Shown here piece by piece: positions 43,301 to 52,560 of a stretch of 64,000 nt of DNA. The notes under the pieces are model-generated. The model saw only the letters and a list, made by a program, of their open reading frames with translations, searched no databases and was not told the DNA's origin. Every line of letters starts with the position of its first letter. Positions within the stretch are counted from its first letter, which is position 1. The stretch lies in the NCBI GenBank assembly GCA_020161145.1, contig JAIUPQ010000001.1, positions 310,001 to 374,000 of the forward strand, given 5' to 3'. The stretch is from Pseudomonadota bacterium. Its GTDB lineage: Bacteria; Pseudomonadota; Gammaproteobacteria; Burkholderiales; Burkholderiaceae_C. The translations under genes and the position numbers were made by a program.

Positions 43301-44088
43301 GCACCGTCGTCGTGGCCGGAACCGGTCGTCTGATCGATGTCGGCGACACCACCGACACCCAGTTGCAGTCGGTGTTTGGCGTGCGGGATCCGACGCTGAC
43401 CAACGAGTCGTCGGCCAACGCCGACAGCCCCTTCCTGGCCTACCTGAGCAGCGGCAACGGCAAGATCGAGTTGCAGGTGCAGACCATCACGCCCAGCAGC
43501 GTGGCCGGCTACTTCGACATCACCGGCAACGCCGTCGATTGGAAGACCAAGAAGGGCTGGTACATGGACCTGGGCGGCCTGGACAGCGGCCTGGACAACG
43601 GCACGCGGGTCATCGTCTCGCCCAAGCGGGTGCTGTCCTACACCTATATCGACGCCGTGGTGCCTGGCGCCGCACCGCAGGCCTGCGAGAGTAGCAGCGG
43701 CAAAGGCTATGGCTTCATCGTGCAACTGCTCAGCGGCGCCCGGCCGGCCACGCCCATCTTCGACACCAATGGCGACAACAAGGTCGACAGCAGCGACACG
43801 GCTGCGGCAGCCGGTTTTGTCTCGGGCGGCGACGGTCGGGATGGCGTGCAGGCCGCTACAGGCGACATCCTGGGCAGCGGCAGCGACGACGGCGGCGAAG
43901 TGCGCCAGCAGTCCTGCCTGCCCGATGAGAGCAAACCGCCGTTCTGCCCAGTACCCAACACCTGCCTGGTGGTGATCCACACCGCTGGCGAGGCCATCAA
44001 GCAATGCCTGCCGTTCACGCCGACTGCGCGTGACCGCGTCTGGCAGCAGCTGATGACACCACCCACCCCCGAAAAGAACGTGGACTGA
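40336..44088 (+). CDS. pilY1: Type IV pilus tip adhesin PilY1
   Basis: 1250 residues, secreted (signal FALLALAGAALA, then QPKP). The N-terminal half has a von Willebrand A-like region with a MIDAS motif DDSGSM (D46, S48, S50) and KAGGGTPLRPAVMAVGDYF. The C-terminal half (from about residue 700) is the PilY1 beta-propeller, including LFIGGNGGMLHAFDAGSGEEVFGFLP and YAGDLKGNLWRFDF. An EF-hand-like calcium loop DTNGDNKVDSSD lies near residue 1142. Roles in other species are pilus retraction control, adhesion and surface sensing. Good ribosome-binding site; pilE follows after 1 bp. Confidence 0.93.
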   Translation: MTRTHLSGFALLALAGAALAQPKPAQVPLLSQSAPPPNPNVMITLDDSGSMGGQSVPEGTFTVNGQVVSFPANNWVLVTPLDPSINAISPANRRFLPQLSSSNNSNVFDISLFAAQTFSSSVNRIYYDPTVRYLPWFRPDATRMAPASPAAPLWDPMIPGFGAYNTTQANTTIRTRWCATITNCGDNLDRRWWAGIYTVLKPGSDPNNLNNYAVYNINGSTVLWGGKSVTLPYSLPIKPPGRLDCVGSAARCTQAEERQNFANWFQYYRSRMLLAKGALVEVVINSQSSAPRFGFGSINSPMMTVDGDSTRVVRVPTREYALAHRTTLITDIQSMKAGGGTPLRPAVMAVGDYFSRSGSTGNPWASDPGRSGSPVLACRRSYHILMTDGYYNDATNDAGNVDNTIGPTHALGIPDLTPVPPNHYTPARPFSDNYSSTLADVAMQYYVNDLQPSLDNKVQPVTGELSDPAYWQHLSQFSVGLGVSGTLAASTPAERIATLAAIRSGSLAWPNPAIGNPQKIDDMFHAAVSTRGDYFQANNASEMTTALVSAVGRASAAGRAEAGVSLSSNAFVADSLLFVPSYRSGQWFGDVQAYEIDDATHDVRVDAGGNKVVRWTASAKRPDADERNLYTWGVSPAGGVAFTNKAMDAATKNLISTTATGRAELINYLRGDASKEGDGSDPAKPYRLRGDLGKLPDFLNSPPILVRNRSAGAYDLLPLDGPTYNAYLTAKQNRSKGALFIGGNGGMLHAFDAGSGEEVFGFLPRTTLPGLIDLSKQNYGTATTPHRLFVDGPLSEHDALIARSSSPAAWRNVLLSSLGGGGKALFALEAGRGDPTALDASSVMWEVADSAMGYMLADARVGKLKGAGLGEGWKVFVGNGVYSSDGSATLLVVNLATGAVEKKITVDSSGGNGLMGVRLVLNDKQEVYAAYAGDLKGNLWRFDFESATDVAKWQVGFKGKPLFRAVTGAGLTPQPITAPPIYGAHPEGGTVVVAGTGRLIDVGDTTDTQLQSVFGVRDPTLTNESSANADSPFLAYLSSGNGKIELQVQTITPSSVAGYFDITGNAVDWKTKKGWYMDLGGLDSGLDNGTRVIVSPKRVLSYTYIDAVVPGAAPQACESSSGKGYGFIVQLLSGARPATPIFDTNGDNKVDSSDTAAAAGFVSGGDGRDGVQAATGDILGSGSDDGGEVRQQSCLPDESKPPFCPVPNTCLVVIHTAGEAIKQCLPFTPTARDRVWQQLMTPPTPEKNVD

Positions 44089-44089
44089 C

Positions 44090-44512
44090 ATGCCTATCCC
44101 GACCTCCTCATCGCGCCGGGCGCGCGGCTTTACCCTGATCGAGCTGATGATCGCGGTGGCCATCGTCGCCATCCTGGCCTCGGTGGCTTACCCCAGCTAC
44201 ACCGCCCACGTGCTGCGCGGCAAGCGTGCCGATGCCGAGGTGGTGCTGCTGCAGGCGGCGCAGTACATGCAGCGCTACTACGCCGCCAAGAACACCTACA
44301 AGGACGCTGAGTTGCCCAATGGGCTGAAGGTGGCGCCGGCGCAAGGCACCAAGAGCTACGGCATCAGCGTGTCCTCGCAAGAGCAAACCTACACACTGAC
44401 CGCCACCCCGGAGCAAACCGATGCGCTCTGCGGCAACCTGACCTACAACGACAAAGGCCAGAAAGGCATCAGCGCGACCGCCACCGGTACCGTGGCCGAA
44501 TGCTGGCGTTGA
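44090..44512 (+). CDS. pilE: Type IV pilin PilE-like minor pilin
   Basis: 140 residues. Leader SRRARG then FTLIELMIAVAIVAILASVAYPSYTAHVLRGKRADA, a canonical type IVa prepilin site with Glu at +5. The short globular domain ends with a disulphide pair (DALCGNLTYNDKGQKGI...AECW). In this position it matches the PilE minor pilin of the Pseudomonas cluster, not the major pilin PilA, which must lie elsewhere. Last gene of the operon, convergent with nrdR. Confidence 0.92.
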   Translation: MPIPTSSSRRARGFTLIELMIAVAIVAILASVAYPSYTAHVLRGKRADAEVVLLQAAQYMQRYYAAKNTYKDAELPNGLKVAPAQGTKSYGISVSSQEQTYTLTATPEQTDALCGNLTYNDKGQKGISATATGTVAECWR

Positions 44513-44519
44513 CGGCGGG

Positions 44520-44963
44520 CTAGATTTCCTGGATCAGGCGGCTGAACTCGTCCACGTCCTCGAAGCTGCGGTAGACCGAGGCAAAGCGCACGTAGGCCAC
44601 CTTGTCGAGTTTTTTCAGCTCGCGCATCACCAGCTCGCCAATGCGGGTCGAGGGCACCTCACGCAGCCCGCTGGCCCGCAGTTGGTCCTCGATGCGCTCC
44701 AGGGCCCCGTCCACCTGCTCGATGCTGACCTGGCGCTTGCGCAGCGCCAGCGTCATCGAGGCGCGCAGCTTGGCCGCGTCGAACTCCACCCGCGCGCCGC
44801 TGCGCTTGACGATGGCCGGCATGGCGATTTCGGCGCGCTCATAGGTGGTGAAGCGCTTGTCGCAGGCCGTGCAGCGGCGGCGGCGGCGCATGGTGTCGCC
44901 CTCGTCCGAGGCGCGCGTCTCCACCACCAGGGTGTCGTCGTGGCCGCAGAAGGGGCAGCGCAT
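44520..44963 (-). CDS. nrdR: Transcriptional repressor NrdR
   Basis: 147 residues. N-terminal zinc ribbon C3-x2-C6 (CPFC) and C31-x2-C34 (CTAC) with the basic [19 protein letters not shown] stretch, then an ATP-cone domain ([28 protein letters not shown]). NrdR represses ribonucleotide reductase genes in response to nucleotide levels. Full length for the family. It lies 8 bp after glyA on the same strand, an arrangement common in betaproteobacteria. Confidence 0.97.
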   Translation of the reverse strand: MRCPFCGHDDTLVVETRASDEGDTMRRRRRCTACDKRFTTYERAEIAMPAIVKRSGARVEFDAAKLRASMTLALRKRQVSIEQVDGALERIEDQLRASGLREVPSTRIGELVMRELKKLDKVAYVRFASVYRSFEDVDEFSRLIQEI

Positions 44964-44971
44964 GGGTCGGC

Positions 44972-46222
44972 TCAGCCGTAGACCGGCAGGCGCGCGGTCA
45001 GGGTCGCCACCTTCTCGCGCACGGCGGCCAGATTGGCCTCATCGTGCGGCTTGTCCAGCACGTCGGCAATCAGGTTGGCCGTCAGACGGGTCTCGTCCTC
45101 TTTGAAGCCGCGTGTGGTCAGCGCGGGCGTGCCCAGCCGGATGCCGCTGGTGACCATGGGCTTTTGCGGGTCGTTGGGGATGCCGTTCTTGTTGCACGTC
45201 ATGTGCGCGGCGCCCAGGACGGCCTCGGCCTCTTTGCCGGTCAGGTTCTTGGGTCGCAGATCGACCAGCATCAGGTGGCTTTCAGTGCGACCCGAAACGA
45301 TGCGCAGGCCGCGCGCCATCAAGGTGTCGGCCATGACGACCGCGTTCTTGGCCACCTGCTGCTGGTAGGCCTTGAACTCGGGCGTCAGCGCCTCCTTGAA
45401 CGCCACCGCCTTGCCGGCGATCACGTGCATCAGCGGCCCGCCCTGCAGGCCCGGGAACACGGCCGAGTTCATTTTCTTGGCGATCTCTTCGTGGTTGGTC
45501 ACGATGATGCCGCCGCGCGGGCCGCGCAGGCTCTTGTGCGTGGTGCTGGTCACCACATCGGCATGCGGCACGGGGTTGGGGTAGACGCCAGCGGCAATCA
45601 GGCCGGCGTAGTGCGCCATGTCCACCATGAAGTAGGCGCCCACGGCCTTGGCCACCTGGGCGAAGCGCGCAAAGTCGATGCGCAGGCTGTAGGCCGAGGC
45701 GCCGGCAATGATGAGCTTGGGCCGGGTCTCGTGGGCCAGACGCTCCATGGCGTCGTAGTCGATCTCTTCCTGGGCGTTGAGACCGTAGCTGACCACCTTG
45801 AACCACTTGCCGCTCATGTTCAGCGCCATGCCATGGGTCAGGTGGCCGCCTTCGGCCAGGCTCATGCCCATGATGGTGTCACCGGGCGTCAGCAGGCCCA
45901 GCAGCACGGCCTGATTGGCCTGCGAGCCGGAGTTGGCCTGCACGTTGGCAAAGCCGGCGCCAAACAATTGCTTGAGGCGGTCGATGGCCAGTTGCTCGAC
46001 CACGTCCACGTACTCGCAGCCACCGTAATAGCGCCGACCGGGGTAGCCCTCGGCGTATTTGTTGGTCAGCTGCGAGCCCTGCGCCGCCATCACGGCCGGC
46101 GAGGTGTAGTTCTCGGAGGCGATCAGCTCGATGTGCGTTTCCTGGCGCTGGTTTTCGGCCAGGATGGCGGCGTTCAGATCGGGATCGACGAGGGCGAGGG
46201 TGGAAGTCTGGCGGTTGAACAT
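44972..46222 (-). CDS. glyA: Serine hydroxymethyltransferase
   Basis: 416 residues. Interconverts serine and glycine with tetrahydrofolate in the cytoplasm; main source of one-carbon units. Motifs: [36 protein letters not shown] near the start, HAD-like PLP contact [12 protein letters not shown], the PLP-lysine motif [15 protein letters not shown] and the C-terminal [12 protein letters not shown]. Length is standard. It follows the lytic transglycosylase gene by 36 bp and precedes nrdR by 8 bp. Confidence 0.98.
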   Translation of the reverse strand: MFNRQTSTLALVDPDLNAAILAENQRQETHIELIASENYTSPAVMAAQGSQLTNKYAEGYPGRRYYGGCEYVDVVEQLAIDRLKQLFGAGFANVQANSGSQANQAVLLGLLTPGDTIMGMSLAEGGHLTHGMALNMSGKWFKVVSYGLNAQEEIDYDAMERLAHETRPKLIIAGASAYSLRIDFARFAQVAKAVGAYFMVDMAHYAGLIAAGVYPNPVPHADVVTSTTHKSLRGPRGGIIVTNHEEIAKKMNSAVFPGLQGGPLMHVIAGKAVAFKEALTPEFKAYQQQVAKNAVVMADTLMARGLRIVSGRTESHLMLVDLRPKNLTGKEAEAVLGAAHMTCNKNGIPNDPQKPMVTSGIRLGTPALTTRGFKEDETRLTANLIADVLDKPHDEANLAAVREKVATLTARLPVYG

Positions 46223-46258
46223 GGGCGGGCGGTGGGTTGGTGTGGCAAGCCGCGCAGC

Positions 46259-47161
46259 TTACCGCACCACCGCCAGCGCCAGTTGCTGCCCCACCTCGGC
46301 CGTGGGCGCGGAGGCGGCCGGCGCCGCCGCCGATGCCGGCACGGGCGCCGGGCGGGGGGCGCTCACGGCATTGACCGGCACTTTTTGACCCGCTGCCACC
46401 CGGCGCAGATGGGCTTGCTCGGCCAGCACCTTGCCGGCGTAGCCGTTGTCGTTTTCCAGATTGGCCGCGCCCACGTAGTAGCGCAGGCCCGCTTCCAGGC
46501 TGCCGGCGCGGGTGATGCACTCCTTGAGCACCTGCACGCCCACGCGCAGATTGGTCACCGGGTCGAACGCCGTCAGCACCCCACCAAACGGCTGGTACTT
46601 GTCGTTGTGCACGCGGGTCATCACCTGCATCAGGCCTTGCGCGCCCACCGCGCTCTGGGCAAACGGGTTGAAGCTCGATTCGATGGCCATGATGGATAGG
46701 ATCAGCGTGGGATCCAGCCCCGCCGCCTTGCCCACGGCCCAGGCCTCGTGCACCAGCCGCGCGATGGGCTCTTGCGCCACCTTGTAGCGGCGCGACAGCC
46801 AGGAGGCCACGGCGGCCTGCTGGCGGTTCAGCGTGGCCGGATCGGCCGCCAGTGGGTTGGCCAGCGGGTCACCCGGATCCGCACCGGCGTCGGCCACCAG
46901 CGCGTCGTCCTCGGCGGCGGCCTCGGCCAGCAACTGGTCACCGTGGCGGTCTTGCAGCCAGCCCAATGCGGTGCGCTCGGCCTGATGGCGAAGCTCCTTG
47001 TGGTCCACCAGATACAGACCCAGCACCACCACCAGCAAGCCCAGCAAGGCCAGTGCGTTGTGGCTCACGGCCACCAGGCCCTGGCCCACATCGGCGACAA
47101 CGACGCGCGCCATGCGTTCAAGTGGCGCCATCGGGCGCGCACTCGCAGATGCGTCAGACAT
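46259..47161 (-). CDS. Membrane-anchored lytic transglycosylase (SLT domain)
   Basis: 300 residues. One N-terminal TM (about 35-52, ALALLGLLVVVLGLYLV) anchors a periplasmic SLT domain with the catalytic Glu in ILSIMAIESSFNPFAQSAVGAQGLMQVM, the ES...GLMQ signature, and later RVGVQVLKECI and LRYYVGAAN. A Pro/Ala-rich tail (about 265-290) follows. It cleaves peptidoglycan with 1,6-anhydro product formation. ATG 47161 is preceded by AGGAG. Upstream lies a perfect 10-bp palindrome at 47280-47303 in the gap shared with ubiD. Confidence 0.88.
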   Translation of the reverse strand: MSDASASARPMAPLERMARVVVADVGQGLVAVSHNALALLGLLVVVLGLYLVDHKELRHQAERTALGWLQDRHGDQLLAEAAAEDDALVADAGADPGDPLANPLAADPATLNRQQAAVASWLSRRYKVAQEPIARLVHEAWAVGKAAGLDPTLILSIMAIESSFNPFAQSAVGAQGLMQVMTRVHNDKYQPFGGVLTAFDPVTNLRVGVQVLKECITRAGSLEAGLRYYVGAANLENDNGYAGKVLAEQAHLRRVAAGQKVPVNAVSAPRPAPVPASAAAPAASAPTAEVGQQLALAVVR

Positions 47162-47279
47162 GATTTCTACTCCTAACAGGTCGTTCTTCGGGGCCCACCT
47201 GCGGGGCGCCCGGCGCAGCTCAAGGTGGCTGCAGCGAGATAGGGAACGCTTGTATGCTGCGCGCCAAGCGTGAAGCGCA

Positions 47280-47303
47280 TGACCAAGGGTTATCCCTTGG
47301 TCA
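47280..47303. promoter_or_regulatory. Perfect 10-bp inverted repeat in the divergent gap
   Basis: tgaccaaggg, 4-base spacer ttat, cccttggtca. It sits between the divergent lytic transglycosylase and ubiD genes, about 79 bp upstream of the ubiD ATG. No U-run follows on either strand, so an operator is more likely than a terminator. The binding protein is unknown. Confidence 0.6.
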
Positions 47304-47366
47304 CTGAGGAATGGCGCGATTCTGAGGGGCTTTTTATAACCAGTCAACCATAAAGAACTTCGTTTA

Positions 47367-47372
47367 TATAAT
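47367..47372 (+). promoter_or_regulatory. Consensus -10 box immediately upstream of ubiD
   Basis: tataat, a perfect -10, lies 9 bp before the ubiD ATG in an AT-rich tract. A start site 6-9 bp downstream would fall on or next to the ATG at 47382. No convincing -35 at 17 bp and no Shine-Dalgarno are visible, which suggests a leaderless mRNA. Confidence 0.5.
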
Positions 47373-47381
47373 TTGCAACAC

Positions 47382-48947
47382 ATGAAGTACCGCGATTTGC
47401 GCGAATTCCTGGCCGCGCTGGAAGCCCAGGGCGAGTTGCGCCGCATCAGCCAGCCGGTGTCGCCCCGGCTGGAGATGACGGCGGTGGCCGACCGCGTGCT
47501 GCGCGCGGGCGGGCCGGCGCTGCTGTTCACCCAGCCCAGCGGCCATACCGTGCCGGTGCTGGCCAACTTGTTTGGCACCCCGCGCCGCGTGGCCTGGGCC
47601 ATGGGGGGCGAGACGCTGGCCGATCTGCGCCAGATTGGCCACGTGCTGGCTGGTTTGAAAGAGCCTGAGCCTCCTGCGGGCCTGAAAGATGCCGGTCGGT
47701 TGTTGGAGCTGGGGCGGGCGCTGTGGGCCATGAAGCCCGCCACGGTGCGCCAGCCGCCCTGCCAGCAGGTGGTGCTGACCGGTGAGGCCATTGACCTGGC
47801 GCGCTGGCCCATTCAGTGGTGCTGGCCGGATGACGTGGCGCCGCTGGTGACCTGGGGCCTGGTCATCACGCGAGGGCCGCAATCGGTGCCCCGGCCACGG
47901 CGGCGGCAGAACCTGGGCATCTACCGCCAGCAGGTCATCGGGCCGCGTGAGGTCATCATGCGCTGGCTGGCGCACCGGGGCGGCGCGCTGGACTTTCGGG
48001 CGTTTGCGCAGGCCAACCCCGGCCAGCCCTTTCCCATTGCGGTGGCGCTGGGCGCCGACCCCGCCACCACGCTGGGCGCGGTCACGCCGGTGCCCGACAG
48101 CCTGGGCGAGTACCAGTTTGCCGGCCTGCTGCGCGGCAGCCGCACCGAATTGGCCGATGCCAGTGTGGGCGAGGGGGATCTCAAGCTGCAGGTGCCGGCC
48201 CACGCCGAGATGGTGCTGGAGGGGCACATTCCCACCGCACCCGCCGGCTTCGTGGGCGAAAGCGCTCACGGCGTGCCGCTGCGGGAGCAGGGCGGCTACC
48301 TGCATGCGCTGGAGGGGCCTTACGGCGACCACACCGGTTACTACAACGAGCAGGAGTGGTTCCCGGTGCTGCGCATCGAGCGGTTGACCCACCGCCGCGA
48401 GCCCATTTACCACTCCACCTACACCGGCAAGCCGCCCGACGAGCCGGCCGTGCTGGGCGTGGCGCTGAACGAGGTCTTCGTGCCGCTGATCCAGAAGCAG
48501 TTTCCGGAGATTACCGACTTTTACCTGCCGCCCGAGGGCTGCAGCTACCGCATGGCGGTGGTGGCCATGAAGAAAAGCTACGCCGGTCATGCCAAGCGGG
48601 TGCTGATGGGCGTGTGGAGCTACCTGCGTCAGTTCATGTACACCAAGTTCATCATCGTGGTCGATGACGACATCGATGTGCGCGACTGGAAGGAGGTCGT
48701 CTGGGCCATCACCACGCGCATGGATCCGGTGCGCGACACCGTGCTGGTGGACCACACCCCCATCGACTACCTGGATTTCGCCTCGCCCGTCAGCGGCCTG
48801 GGCGGCAAGATGGGGCTGGATGCCACCCACAAATGGCCGGGCGAGACCAGCCGCGAGTGGGGCCGGCCCATCGTCATGACGCCCGACGTGCAGGCACGGG
48901 CCGATGCGCTGGTGGCCGAACTCTCTATCATTCCGCCCCATGCGTGA
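47382..48947 (+). CDS. ubiD: 4-hydroxy-3-polyprenylbenzoate decarboxylase
   Basis: 521 residues. UbiD-family decarboxylase using prenylated FMN, in ubiquinone synthesis. Start [22 protein letters not shown] is typical; family blocks include [26 protein letters not shown], the ENP/E-R-E-type catalytic region around [11 protein letters not shown] and [28 protein letters not shown], and [23 protein letters not shown]. UbiX is not in the window. ATG 47382 is preferred over the in-frame TTG at 47373. msrA overlaps its 3' end by 8 bp. Confidence 0.95.
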   Translation: MKYRDLREFLAALEAQGELRRISQPVSPRLEMTAVADRVLRAGGPALLFTQPSGHTVPVLANLFGTPRRVAWAMGGETLADLRQIGHVLAGLKEPEPPAGLKDAGRLLELGRALWAMKPATVRQPPCQQVVLTGEAIDLARWPIQWCWPDDVAPLVTWGLVITRGPQSVPRPRRRQNLGIYRQQVIGPREVIMRWLAHRGGALDFRAFAQANPGQPFPIAVALGADPATTLGAVTPVPDSLGEYQFAGLLRGSRTELADASVGEGDLKLQVPAHAEMVLEGHIPTAPAGFVGESAHGVPLREQGGYLHALEGPYGDHTGYYNEQEWFPVLRIERLTHRREPIYHSTYTGKPPDEPAVLGVALNEVFVPLIQKQFPEITDFYLPPEGCSYRMAVVAMKKSYAGHAKRVLMGVWSYLRQFMYTKFIIVVDDDIDVRDWKEVVWAITTRMDPVRDTVLVDHTPIDYLDFASPVSGLGGKMGLDATHKWPGETSREWGRPIVMTPDVQARADALVAELSIIPPHA

Positions 48948-49467
48948 AGAAACCATCACCCTGGCCGGCGGCTGCTTCTGGTGCCTGGAGGCCGTGTTCA
49001 CCCGTGTCGATGGCGTGCTGGCCGTGCAGTCCGGCTATGCCAACGGCCATACCGCCAACCCCAGTTACCGCGAGGTCTGTTCGGGCACCACCGGCCATGC
49101 CGAGGTGGTGCAGTTGCGCTTCGATGCCGAGCGCATCGCGCTGGCCGACGTGCTGCGCATCTACTTCGGCATCCACGACCCCACCACGCTCAACCGCCAG
49201 GGTGCCGACAAGGGCACCCAGTACCGCTCGGGCATCTACTGGCAGACGCCGGCCCAGGAGGTGGTGGCACGTGAGGTGATCGGTGAGGTGGAGGCCGCGG
49301 GTGTGCGGCCTGTGGTCACCGAGGTGGAGCCGCTGCGCAGCTTCACGCCGGCCGAGCCCGAGCATGCACGCTACTACGACCGCAATCCCGACGCGGGCTA
49401 CTGCGCTTACGTGGTCCGGCCCAAAGTCGCCAAGCTCGAACAGGCTTTCGCCAAGCACCTGAAATGA
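48940..49467 (+). CDS. msrA: Peptide-methionine (S)-S-oxide reductase
   Basis: 175 residues. Active-site motif [12 protein letters not shown] with catalytic C12, then [27 protein letters not shown] and [25 protein letters not shown], all standard for MsrA. The conserved [13 protein letters not shown] places a resolving Cys late in the chain. It repairs oxidised methionine. The ATG lies inside the end of ubiD (8-bp overlap) and the stop overlaps the next small gene, so it is part of this operon. Confidence 0.97.
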   Translation: MREETITLAGGCFWCLEAVFTRVDGVLAVQSGYANGHTANPSYREVCSGTTGHAEVVQLRFDAERIALADVLRIYFGIHDPTTLNRQGADKGTQYRSGIYWQTPAQEVVAREVIGEVEAAGVRPVVTEVEPLRSFTPAEPEHARYYDRNPDAGYCAYVVRPKVAKLEQAFAKHLK

Positions 49468-49790
49468 TGTGCCGCCGCGGGCTTGGTGCGCTGCTGCTGG
49501 CGCTGGCCTTGCTGGCCAGCCAGGTGGTGGGCCTGCGCCATGCCGTGTTGCACGGCACGCCCGCGGCCAGTGCCGTGGCAGCCGACGATGGCAGCGGCCA
49601 CCTGCCGGGCTCGGTGCTGTGCCATCTGCTGGATCATCTGGCGCTGGCGAGCGGGCTGCCGTCCACGCCGCCCCAACTGGCCACCGCCCCGGTGGCCAGC
49701 GAGGCCGCGCCGATCTGGCGCGCGGCCTCGACACCGCAATTGCGGGCCGCTCGGCCCTATGCGGCGCGTGCGCCTCCGGCGCAAGCCTGA
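49464..49790 (+). CDS. Small exported His-containing protein (DUF2946-like)
   Basis: 108 residues. Hydrophobic N-terminus LGALLLALALLASQVVG reads as a signal peptide or anchor. The next stretch has several His and a Cys (LRHAVLHG, then GHLPGSVLCHLLDHLALASGLP), followed by an Ala/Pro-rich tail. Resembles the DUF2946 type of small periplasmic proteins found near metal-responsive TonB receptors. Context with a ZnuD-like receptor suggests metal binding, an inference. Two adjacent ATGs (49464, 49467) overlap the msrA stop. Confidence 0.6.
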   Translation: MMCRRGLGALLLALALLASQVVGLRHAVLHGTPAASAVAADDGSGHLPGSVLCHLLDHLALASGLPSTPPQLATAPVASEAAPIWRAASTPQLRAARPYAARAPPAQA

Positions 49791-49826
49791 CGTCCGCAAT
49801 CCTCCCCCTATTCGTTTTCGTTTGAT

Positions 49827-49854
49827 GCGGCCACGGCGGCCTCGCCGTGGCCGC
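49827..49854 (+). promoter_or_regulatory. 12-bp stem-loop in the leader of the TonB receptor gene
   Basis: gcggccacggcg, loop gcct, cgccgtggccgc: a perfect 12-bp stem ending 16 bp before the receptor ATG. No U-run follows. It could pause translation or act as a cis-regulatory element, or end transcription of the upstream operon with Rho. Confidence 0.5.
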
Positions 49855-49870
49855 TGCATGGTGCACGTTC

Positions 49871-51823
49871 ATGACCGCATTTCGATTCACTCCCCTGGTG
49901 GCTGCGCTGTTGGCCGCCACATCCGCTGGCGCCCAGAGTGGCGCGCCCACCCAGACCGTCCTCATCACCGGCAACCCCTTGGCACAGGACACCCTGGCCC
50001 AGCCGGCCAGTGTGTTGACGGGCGACGCGCTGCTGACCCGCCGCGCCGCCACGCTGGGCGAGACCCTGGATGGCCTGCCTGGCGTGGCCGCCACCTGGTT
50101 CGGCCCCAACGCCAACCGCCCGGTCATCCGTGGCCTGGACGGCGACCGCGTGCGCGTGCTGGACAACGCCGGCGCCAGCGTCGATGCGTCCAGCCTCAGC
50201 TTTGACCACGCCGTGGCGCAAGACCCGCTGGTGGCCGAGCGCATCGAGGTGCTGCGCGGCCCGGCCGCATTGCTCTACGGCGGCAGCGCGCTGGGCGGTG
50301 TGGTCAATACCATCGACAACCGCATTCCGCGTGCGGCGCTGTCCGAACTGGCTGGCCGGGCCGAGGCTCGCCTGGGCGGCGCCGCGCGTGCACGCAGCCT
50401 CTCGGGTCTGCTCGAGGGCGGTGAGGGCGGCCTGTCCTGGCATATCGATGGCTTTACCCGCCGCACCGACGACCTGACGGTGCCGCGCTTCACGCCGCCT
50501 GGCGAAGACAGCGTGCCCACCACCCGGGTGGCCAACTCGGCGGCCCAGGCGCATGGCGGTGCGGTAGGCGCCTCCTGGGCCGACGCGCGCGGCTACGTGG
50601 GGGCGTCGGTGGATGCCTATCGCAGCGACTACGGCATCGTGGTCGAGCCCGAGGTGACCATTCAGATGCGTCGCGATCGGTTGACGTTGGCCGGCGAGCG
50701 CGAGCTCGATGGCTTCTTCAGCAAAGTCACCGCCCGTGCCGCCGCCACCCGCTACCAGCATCAGGAACTGGAGGGCACGGAGGTAGGCACCACGTTCAAG
50801 AGCGATGGCCGCGACGCCAGGCTGGAGTTGCATCACCGCCCGCTGGGCGCGTTCAAAGGGCTGGTCGGCGTGCAGGCCGAGGCGCTGGACTTCTCGGCCC
50901 TGGGCGAAGAGGCCTTTGTGCCCGATACGCGCACGCGGGCCGCCGCGCTGTTCGCGCTGGAGGAGGTGCAACTGGGCGCGCTGACACTGTCGGGCGGCCT
51001 GCGGCTGGAGCGCGCGCGGGTGGCGGCGGCGGGCGACGTCCCCACCGAGCGCCGTTTTACGCCCCACAGCGCCTCATTGGGCGCGGTCTGGGCGTTGGGT
51101 CATGGCGTGAGCCTGAGTGGCGCCCTGGCCCATACCGAGCGCGCACCGGCCTACTACGAGCTGTACGCCGACGGGCTGCATGTGGCCACCGGTTCGTATG
51201 AGCAAGGCGATCCCAGCCTGGCGGTGGAGCGCAGCCACAGCCTGGACGCGGGCGTGCAATGGCAGGGTGAGGGCCGCAGCCTGCGTGCCAACGTCTATGC
51301 CATGCGGTTCGGTCAGTACATCGCCCTGGACGCCACCGGCGCCATCCAGGACGAGGCGCCGGTCTACCGGTTCGCGGGCGTGCCGGCGCGGCTGTGGGGC
51401 GTCGAGCTGGAAGGCCGTCAGCGCTTCACTGTGGCGGGCTGGGCGCTGGACGCCACGGCGGGCATGGACGCCACGCGCGGCGAAAACAGGGCCACGGGTG
51501 AGCCGCTGCCGCGTCTGGCGCCGCTGCGGTGGCGCCTGGGGCTGGAGGCCGAGACCGACGACTGGCGCCTGGGCGCCAGCTTGACGCGTGCCATGGCGCA
51601 AACGCGCGTGCCCACAACCGACGTGGCCACGCCGGGCTACACCCTGGTCAACCTCTGGGTCAACCGCACGCTGCGCTGGTCGGGCGGCGAGGCCACGCTG
51701 TTTGCCCGGCTGGACAACGCCTTCGATGCGCTGGCCTACAGCGCCAGCAGCCTGCGCACGGCGCGTGAGCTCGCGCCGTTGCCGGCGCGCAGCCTGTCGG
51801 CGGGGGCGCAGTTGCGTTGGTGA
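49871..51823 (+). CDS. znuD: TonB-dependent receptor, ZnuD-like (zinc uptake)
   Basis: 650 residues. Signal peptide LVAALLAATSAGAQ, then a plug domain with ATLGETLDGLPGVAATWFGPNANRPVIRGLDGDRVRVLDNAGASVDASSLSFDHAVAQDPLVAERIEVLRGPAALLYGG. The GPNANRPVIRGLDGDR and SSLSFDHAV segments are hallmarks of ZnuD-type zinc receptors. The rest is a 22-strand barrel ending in aromatic Trp (QLRW). A few His-rich loop residues (RYQHQE, LELHHRP) could bind metal. ATG 49871 chosen; an upstream in-frame start lies inside the hairpin. The small His protein upstream supports a metal role. Confidence 0.82.
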   Translation: MTAFRFTPLVAALLAATSAGAQSGAPTQTVLITGNPLAQDTLAQPASVLTGDALLTRRAATLGETLDGLPGVAATWFGPNANRPVIRGLDGDRVRVLDNAGASVDASSLSFDHAVAQDPLVAERIEVLRGPAALLYGGSALGGVVNTIDNRIPRAALSELAGRAEARLGGAARARSLSGLLEGGEGGLSWHIDGFTRRTDDLTVPRFTPPGEDSVPTTRVANSAAQAHGGAVGASWADARGYVGASVDAYRSDYGIVVEPEVTIQMRRDRLTLAGERELDGFFSKVTARAAATRYQHQELEGTEVGTTFKSDGRDARLELHHRPLGAFKGLVGVQAEALDFSALGEEAFVPDTRTRAAALFALEEVQLGALTLSGGLRLERARVAAAGDVPTERRFTPHSASLGAVWALGHGVSLSGALAHTERAPAYYELYADGLHVATGSYEQGDPSLAVERSHSLDAGVQWQGEGRSLRANVYAMRFGQYIALDATGAIQDEAPVYRFAGVPARLWGVELEGRQRFTVAGWALDATAGMDATRGENRATGEPLPRLAPLRWRLGLEAETDDWRLGASLTRAMAQTRVPTTDVATPGYTLVNLWVNRTLRWSGGEATLFARLDNAFDALAYSASSLRTARELAPLPARSLSAGAQLRW

Positions 51824-51832
51824 TGCCCTGGC

Positions 51833-52474
51833 TTATGGCGCCAGGCGCTCGCGCACCCAGGCGCCGGCCTCGTCCAGCCGGTAGCGCAGCCGGTCGTGCA
51901 GCCGCGAGGGCCGGCCCTGCCAGAACTCCCAGCGGTCGGGCGCCAGCCGGTAGCCTCCCCAGTGGGGCGGCCTTGGCGGTGCCAGCAGGTGGCGTGCGGC
52001 GGCCTCGGCTGCGGCCGCCACCAGCACCGCCCGCGAGGCGATGACCTGGCTTTGCGGCGAGGCCCAGGCCCCCAGCCGGGAGTCCAGTGGGCGCGAGGCA
52101 TAGTAGGCGTCCGACTCGGCGTCAGACACCTTCTCCACCTTGCCCTCGATGCGCACCACGCGCTCCAGTTCCACCCAGTGAAATTGCAACGCGGCGTAAG
52201 GCAGGTGGGCCAGATCCTGCCCCTTGCGGCTGCCGTAGTTGGTGTACCAGACCAGGCCGCGCGCGTCGCAGCCTTTGATGAGCACGATGCGCGTCGAAGG
52301 CCGTCCGTTGGCGCCCACGGTGGCCAGCGTCATGGCGTTGGGCTCGGGCAAGCGTGCGGCCAGGGCCTCTTGCAGCCAGCGCTCGAACTGCACCATGGGG
52401 TCGGCAGCCGAGGCGGTTTCGTCCAGCGCGGCGCGTTCGTAACTTTTGCGCAAGGCGGCAAGGTCAGTATTCAT
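51833..52474 (-). CDS. pdxH: Pyridoxamine 5'-phosphate oxidase
   Basis: 213 residues. FMN oxidase making pyridoxal 5'-phosphate in vitamin B6 synthesis and salvage. Motifs: [95 protein letters not shown] and a C-terminal RLAP. All expected segments are present. Convergent with the zinc receptor gene (9-bp gap). Single-gene unit on the minus strand. Confidence 0.97.
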   Translation of the reverse strand: MNTDLAALRKSYERAALDETASAADPMVQFERWLQEALAARLPEPNAMTLATVGANGRPSTRIVLIKGCDARGLVWYTNYGSRKGQDLAHLPYAALQFHWVELERVVRIEGKVEKVSDAESDAYYASRPLDSRLGAWASPQSQVIASRAVLVAAAAEAAARHLLAPPRPPHWGGYRLAPDRWEFWQGRPSRLHDRLRYRLDEAGAWVRERLAP

Positions 52475-52560
52475 GCGGTCTCAGTGTAGAGCCCTATGGC
52501 GCGGTGCAGCACGGGCCGCCATCATGCGGCGATCTGAGGCGTGCAAGGGAGAAAACAGGC

